Part shown: piece by piece, positions 60,001 to 64,000 of the stretch | Numbering within the stretch: the stretch's first letter is position 1 | Layout of the letters: the number at the start of each line of letters is the position of its first letter | DNA from: Ptiloglossa arizonensis | Taxonomy: Eukaryota > Arthropoda > Insecta > Hymenoptera > Colletidae | Assembly: GCF_051014685.1 (NCBI RefSeq) | Contig: NW_027478598.1 | Location: forward strand, 806,001 to 870,000 | Direction: 5' to 3' | Length of the DNA: 64,000 nucleotides | Made by a program: the position numbers and the translations under genes | Notes under the pieces: model-generated | What the model saw: the letters and a program-made list of their open reading frames with translations, nothing else | The model's database searches: none | Told to the model about the DNA's origin: nothing

Positions 60001-60165
60001 TACGTTATACGTTATACGTTATACGTTATACGTTATACGTTATACGTTATACGTTATACGTTATACGTTATACGTTATACGTTATACGTTATACGTTATA
60101 CGTTATACGTTATACGTTATACGTTATACGTTATACGTTATACGTTATACGTTATACGTTATACG
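57051..60165 (+). repeat. 3.1-kb tandem duplication, copy 1 (445 units)
   Basis: This begins at TTGTACG (57,051), ahead of TTATAAG-TTGTACG and the TTATTCT module, and ends with a perfect run of 43 units (59,865-60,165). It contains perfect runs of 30 (57,646-57,855), 25 (58,192-58,366) and 31 units (58,374-58,590). The stretch of perfect units near 57.6-57.9 kb is about 44 units longer than in copy 2. Confidence 0.88.
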
Positions 60166-63100
60166 TTGTACGTTATACGTTATAAGTTGTACGTTATACG
60201 ATATACGTTATACGTTATTCTTTATACGTTCTTCGTTACACGTTATACGTTATACGTTATACGTTATACGTTTTACGTTATTCATTATACGTTATACTTT
60301 ATACGTTATACGTTATACGTCATAGGTTATACGTTATACGTTATACGTTATACGTTATACGTTATACGTCATACGTTATACGTTATACGTTGTACGTTAT
60401 ACGTTATAAGTTGTACGTCATACGATATACGTTATACGTTATTCTTTATACGTTCTTCGTTACACGTTATACGTTATACGTTATACGTTATACGTTTTAC
60501 GTTATTCATTATACGTTATACGTTATACGATATACGTTATACGTTATACGTTATACGTTATACGTTATACGTTATACTTTATACGTTATAGGTGTTACGT
60601 TATACGTTATACGTTATACGTTATTCGTAATACGTTATACGTGATACGTTATATGTTGTACGTTATACATTATGCGTTATACGTTTTACGTTATACGTTA
60701 TACGTTATACGTTATACGTTTTACGATATTCGATATACGTTATACGTTATACGCTATACGTTATACGTTATACGTTATACTTTATACGTTATACGTTGTA
60801 TGTCATAGGTTATACGTTATACGTTATACGTTATACGTTATACGTTGTACGTTATACGTTATAAGTTGTACGTTATACGATATACGTTATACGTTATTCT
60901 TTATACGTTCTTCGTTACACGTTATACGTTATACGTTATACGTTATACGTTTTACGTTATTCATTATACGTTATACTTTATACGTTATACGTTATACGTC
61001 ATAGGTTATACGTTATACGTTATACGTTATACGTTATACGTTATACGTCATACGTTATACGTTATACGTTATACGTTATACGTTATACGTTATACGTTAT
61101 ACGATATACGTTATACGTTATACGTTATACGTTATACGTTATACGTTATACGTTATACGTTATACGTTATACGTTATACGTTATACGTTATACGTTATAC
61201 GTTATACGTTATACGTTATACGTTATACGTTATACGTTATACGTTATACGTTATACGTTATACGTTATACATTACATGTTATACGTTATACGTTATACGT
61301 TATACGTTATGCGTTATACGTTGTACGTTATACGTTATACGTTATGCGTTATACGTTATACGTTATACGTTATACGTTATACGTTATACGTTATACGTTA
61401 TACGTTATACGTTATACGTTATACGTTATACGTTATACGTTATACGTTATACGTTATACGTTATACGTTATACGTTATACGTTATACGTTATACGTTATA
61501 CGTTATACGTTATACGTTATACGTTATGAGTTATACGTTATACGTTATACGTTATACGTTATACGTTATACGTTATACGTTATACGTTATACGTTATACG
61601 TTATACGTTATACGTTATACGTTATACGTTATACGTTATACGTTATACGTTATACGTTATACGTTATACGTTATACGTTATACGTTATACGTTATACGTT
61701 ATACGTTATACGTTATACGTTATACGTTATACGTTATACGCTATACGTTATACGTTACACGTTATACGTTATACGTTATACGTTATACGTTATACGTTAT
61801 ACGTTATACGTTTCACGCTATACGTTATACGTTATTCGTTATACGTTATACGTTATACGTTATACGTTATACGTTATACGTTATACGTTATACGTTATAC
61901 GTTATACGTTATACGTTATACGTTATACGTTATACGTTATACGTTACACGTTATACGTTATACGTTATACGTTATACGTTATACGTTATACGTTATACGT
62001 TATACGTTATACGTTATACGTTATACGTTATACGTTATACGTTGTACGTTATACGTTATAAGTTGAACGTTATACGATATACGTTATACGTTATTCTTTA
62101 TACGTTCATCGTTACACGTTATACGTTATACGTTATACGTTATACGTTACTCATTATACGTTATACGTTATACGATATACGTTATACGTTATACGTTATA
62201 CGTTATACGTTATAGGTTATACTTTATACGTTATAGGTGTTACGTTATACGTTTTACGTTATACGTTATTCATAATACGTTATACGTGATACGTTATACG
62301 TTGTACGTTATACGTTATACGTTATACGTTACACGCTATACATTATATGTTATACGTTATACATTACATGTTATACGTTATACGTTATGCGTTATACGAT
62401 ATACGTTATACGTTATACGTTATAAGTTATACGTTATACGTTATACGTTATACGTTATACGTTATACGTTATACGTTATACGTTATACGTTATACGTTAT
62501 ACGTTATACGTTATACGTTACACGTTATACGTTGTACGTTATACGTTATAAGTTATACGTTATACGATATACGTTATACGTTATTCGTTATACGTACTTC
62601 GTTACACGTTATACGTTATACGTTATACGTTATACGTTATACGTTATACGTTTTACGATATGCGATATACGTTATACGTTATTCTTTATACGTTCTTTGT
62701 TACACGTTATACGTTATACGTTATACGTTATACGTTTTACGTTATTCATTATACGTTATACGTTATACGATATAAGTTATACGTTATACGTTATACGTTA
62801 TACGTTATACGTTATACGTTATGCGTTATACGTTATACGTTATACGTTATACGTTATACGTTATACGTTATACGTTATACGTTATACGTTATACGTTATA
62901 CGTTATACGTTATACGTTATACGTTATACGTTATACGTTATACGTTATACGTTATACGATATACGTTATACGTTATACGTTATACGTTATACGTTATACG
63001 TTATACGATATACGTTATACGTTATACGTTATACGTTATACGTTATACGTTATACGTTATACGTTATACGTTATACGTTATACGTTATACGTTATACGTT

Positions 63101-63329
63101 ATACGTTATACGTTATACGTTATACGTTATACGTTATACGTTATACGTTATACGTTATACGTTATACGTTATACGTTATACGTTATACGTTATACGTTAT
63201 ACGTTATACGTTATACGTTATACGTTATACGTTATACGTTATACGTTATACGTTATACGTTATACGTTATACGTTATACGTTATACGTTATACGTTATAC
63301 GTTATACGTTATACGTTATACGTTATACG
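60166..63329 (+). repeat. 3.1-kb tandem duplication, copy 2 (452 units)
   Basis: This starts at TTGTACG (60,166) and has the TTATTCT module at 60,218, 60,442, 62,094 and 62,682, as in copy 1 at 57,103, 57,327, 58,944 and 59,532. Compared with copy 1 it lacks about 44 perfect units early on but gains a further TTATTCT module (60,897) and flanking run, so the offset rises from 3,115 to 3,150 bp. It ends with a perfect run of 45 units (63,015-63,329), two more than copy 1. Confidence 0.88.
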
Positions 63330-63460
63330 TTGTACGTTATACGTTATAAGTTGTACGTTATACGATATGCGTTATACGATATTCTTTATACGTTCTTCGT
63401 TACACGTTATACGTTATACGTTATACGTTATACGTTTTACGTTATTCATTATACGTTATA
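63330..63460 (+). repeat. Start of a third 3.1-kb copy, soon diverging
   Basis: TTGTACG at 63,330, TTATAAG-TTGTACG, TTCTTTA at 63,382 and TTTTACG-TTATTCA repeat the opening of the two preceding copies. After about 63.46 kb the order differs (a second TTTTACG-TTATTCA pair follows at once), so only the first 130 bases are a clear third copy. It has private changes, ATATGCG and ATATTCT, near 63.37-63.38 kb. Confidence 0.75.
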
Positions 63461-64000
63461 CGTTATACGTTATACGTTATACGTTTTACGTTATTCATTA
63501 TACGTTATACGTTATACGTTATACGTTATACGTTATACGTTATACGTTATACGTTATACGTTATACGTTATACGTTATACGTTATACGTTATACGTTATA
63601 CGTGATACGTTATACGTTATACGTTATACGTTATACGTTATACGTTATACGTTATACGCTATACGTTATACGTTATACGTTATACGTTATACTTTATACG
63701 TTATACGTTATACGTTATACGTTATACGTTATACGTTATACGTTATTAGTTTTACGTTATTCGTTATACGTTATACGTTATACGATATACGTTATACGTA
63801 ATACGTTATACGTTATACGTTATACGTTATACGTTATACGTTATACTTTATACGTTATAGGTGTTACGTTATACGTTATACGTCATAGGTTATACGTTAT
63901 ATGTTATACGTTATACGTTATACGTGATCCGTTATACTTTGTACGTTATACGTTATACGTTATACGTTATACATTATACGTTATACGTTATACATTACAT
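63461..64000 (+). repeat. Domain C sequence at the window end
   Basis: These are perfect runs with scattered variants, among them TTATTAG-TTTTACG near 63.75 kb, TTATAGG-TGTTACG near 63.86 kb and TGATCCG-TTATACT near 63.93 kb. TTATACA at 63,988 is followed by TTACAT, the first six bases of the TTACATG unit seen six times earlier in domain C. The array plainly continues beyond the window. Confidence 0.9.

Larger units (their letters stand above)
1..64000 (+). repeat. 7-bp satellite array, (TTATACG)n
   Basis: Seen: the window is a head-to-tail array of TTATACG, with 9,142 full units and six bases of the next. All units face the same way; I found no inverted segment, spacer or inserted element. 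Most units are perfect. Variants usually differ by one or two substitutions (for example TTATGCG, TTGTACG, TTACACG, CTATACG, TTAAACG, TAATACG, ATATACG) and recur in fixed groups. A perfect unit is 2/7 G+C and has one CpG within an ACGT core. Unit starts fall at 1 modulo 7 at landmarks throughout, including 1093, 6602, 10774, 15331, 23213, 30829, 36408, 46306, 54328, 60166 and 63988. Known: homogeneous short-unit arrays of this length are characteristic of eukaryotic heterochromatic satellites. Inferred: this is part of a larger satellite block. Species and chromosome position cannot be told. Confidence 0.98.
53900..64000 (+). repeat. Domain C: satellite with TTATTCT modules and long perfect runs
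   Basis: The modules of domains A and B are absent. The signature is TTATTCT, TTATACG, then a third unit TTCTTCG (or a close variant), then TTACACG. It is usually preceded by TTATAAG-TTGTACG and ATATACG and followed by TTTTACG-TTATTCA. The TTCTTTA start of this signature lies at 54331, 54695, 55381, 55717, 56081, 57103, 57327, 58944, 59532, 60218, 60442, 60897, 62094, 62682 and 63382. A second domain-specific pair, TTATACA-TTACATG, occurs seven times, the last cut off by the window end at 63,988. Perfect runs are much longer than in domain A, up to 45 units. The domain continues past the window. Confidence 0.85.

Noticed and set aside
1..64000. Telomeric repeat
   Set aside because: The unit has seven bases like the plant telomere repeat but no run of G on either strand, and it carries extensive higher-order structure, unlike telomeres. 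An origin from a telomere-like unit is not supported.
1..64000. CRISPR array
   Set aside because: Direct repeats are contiguous at 7 bp with no unique spacers; modules at irregular spacing are separated only by more units.
1..64000. TATA boxes or promoters
   Set aside because: TATA occurs in every unit, so it has no information value as a promoter signal here.
1..64000. tRNA, rRNA or other structured RNA genes
   Set aside because: No cloverleaf, no conserved boxes and no sequence outside the 7-bp series.
1..64000. G-quadruplex or Z-DNA forming tracts
   Set aside because: No G run longer than three bases was noticed, and alternating pyrimidine-purine stretches are broken by TT every seven bases.

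Overview
The whole 64,000-base window is one unbroken array of a 7-bp tandem repeat, TTATACG on the + strand (CGTATAA on the other). It holds 9,142 complete units plus six bases. I see no protein gene, RNA gene, transposon, CRISPR array or unique sequence. The array enters at base 1 and leaves at base 64,000, so neither edge is in view. An array of this size and uniformity is typical of eukaryotic satellite DNA (centromeric, pericentromeric, subtelomeric or other heterochromatin). Nothing here identifies the species, and I do not recognise the unit from a named satellite.

The array is not monotonous. Variant units are grouped into recurring modules, which repeat as higher-order blocks. Three domains can be told apart by module type. 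Domain A (1 to about 46.5 kb) carries TG-bearing modules (TTATATG-TAATATG), TTATAGG-TCATACC modules and TTTGACG modules. Domain B (about 46.5 to 53.9 kb) mixes these with a TTAGACG-TTATAGG module. Domain C (about 53.9 kb to the end) loses the A and B modules, carries a TTATTCT module and has the longest runs of perfect units, up to 45.

Large tandem or near-tandem duplications lie on top of this: 6.7 kb (16.8/23.5 kb), 2,345 bp nested inside it (27.2/29.6 kb), 5.6-5.7 kb (30.8/36.4 kb), 1.33 kb (41.2/42.5 kb), a 707/1,127-bp triplication (46.3/47.0/48.1 kb), about 2.7 kb (49.3/52.0 kb), 1.05 kb (53.9/55.0 kb) and about 3.1 kb (57.05/60.17/63.33 kb). Every offset I measured is a multiple of 7. 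At every landmark I checked, from base 1 to base 63,988, units begin at a position equal to 1 modulo 7. I found no out-of-register insertion or deletion in 64 kb.

The apparent long reading frames on the + strand are a by-product. A 7-bp unit read in triplets cycles through all three phases in 21 bases, and TTATACG gives no stop in any phase on this strand, while the opposite strand gives TAA in every frame. They are not annotated as genes.
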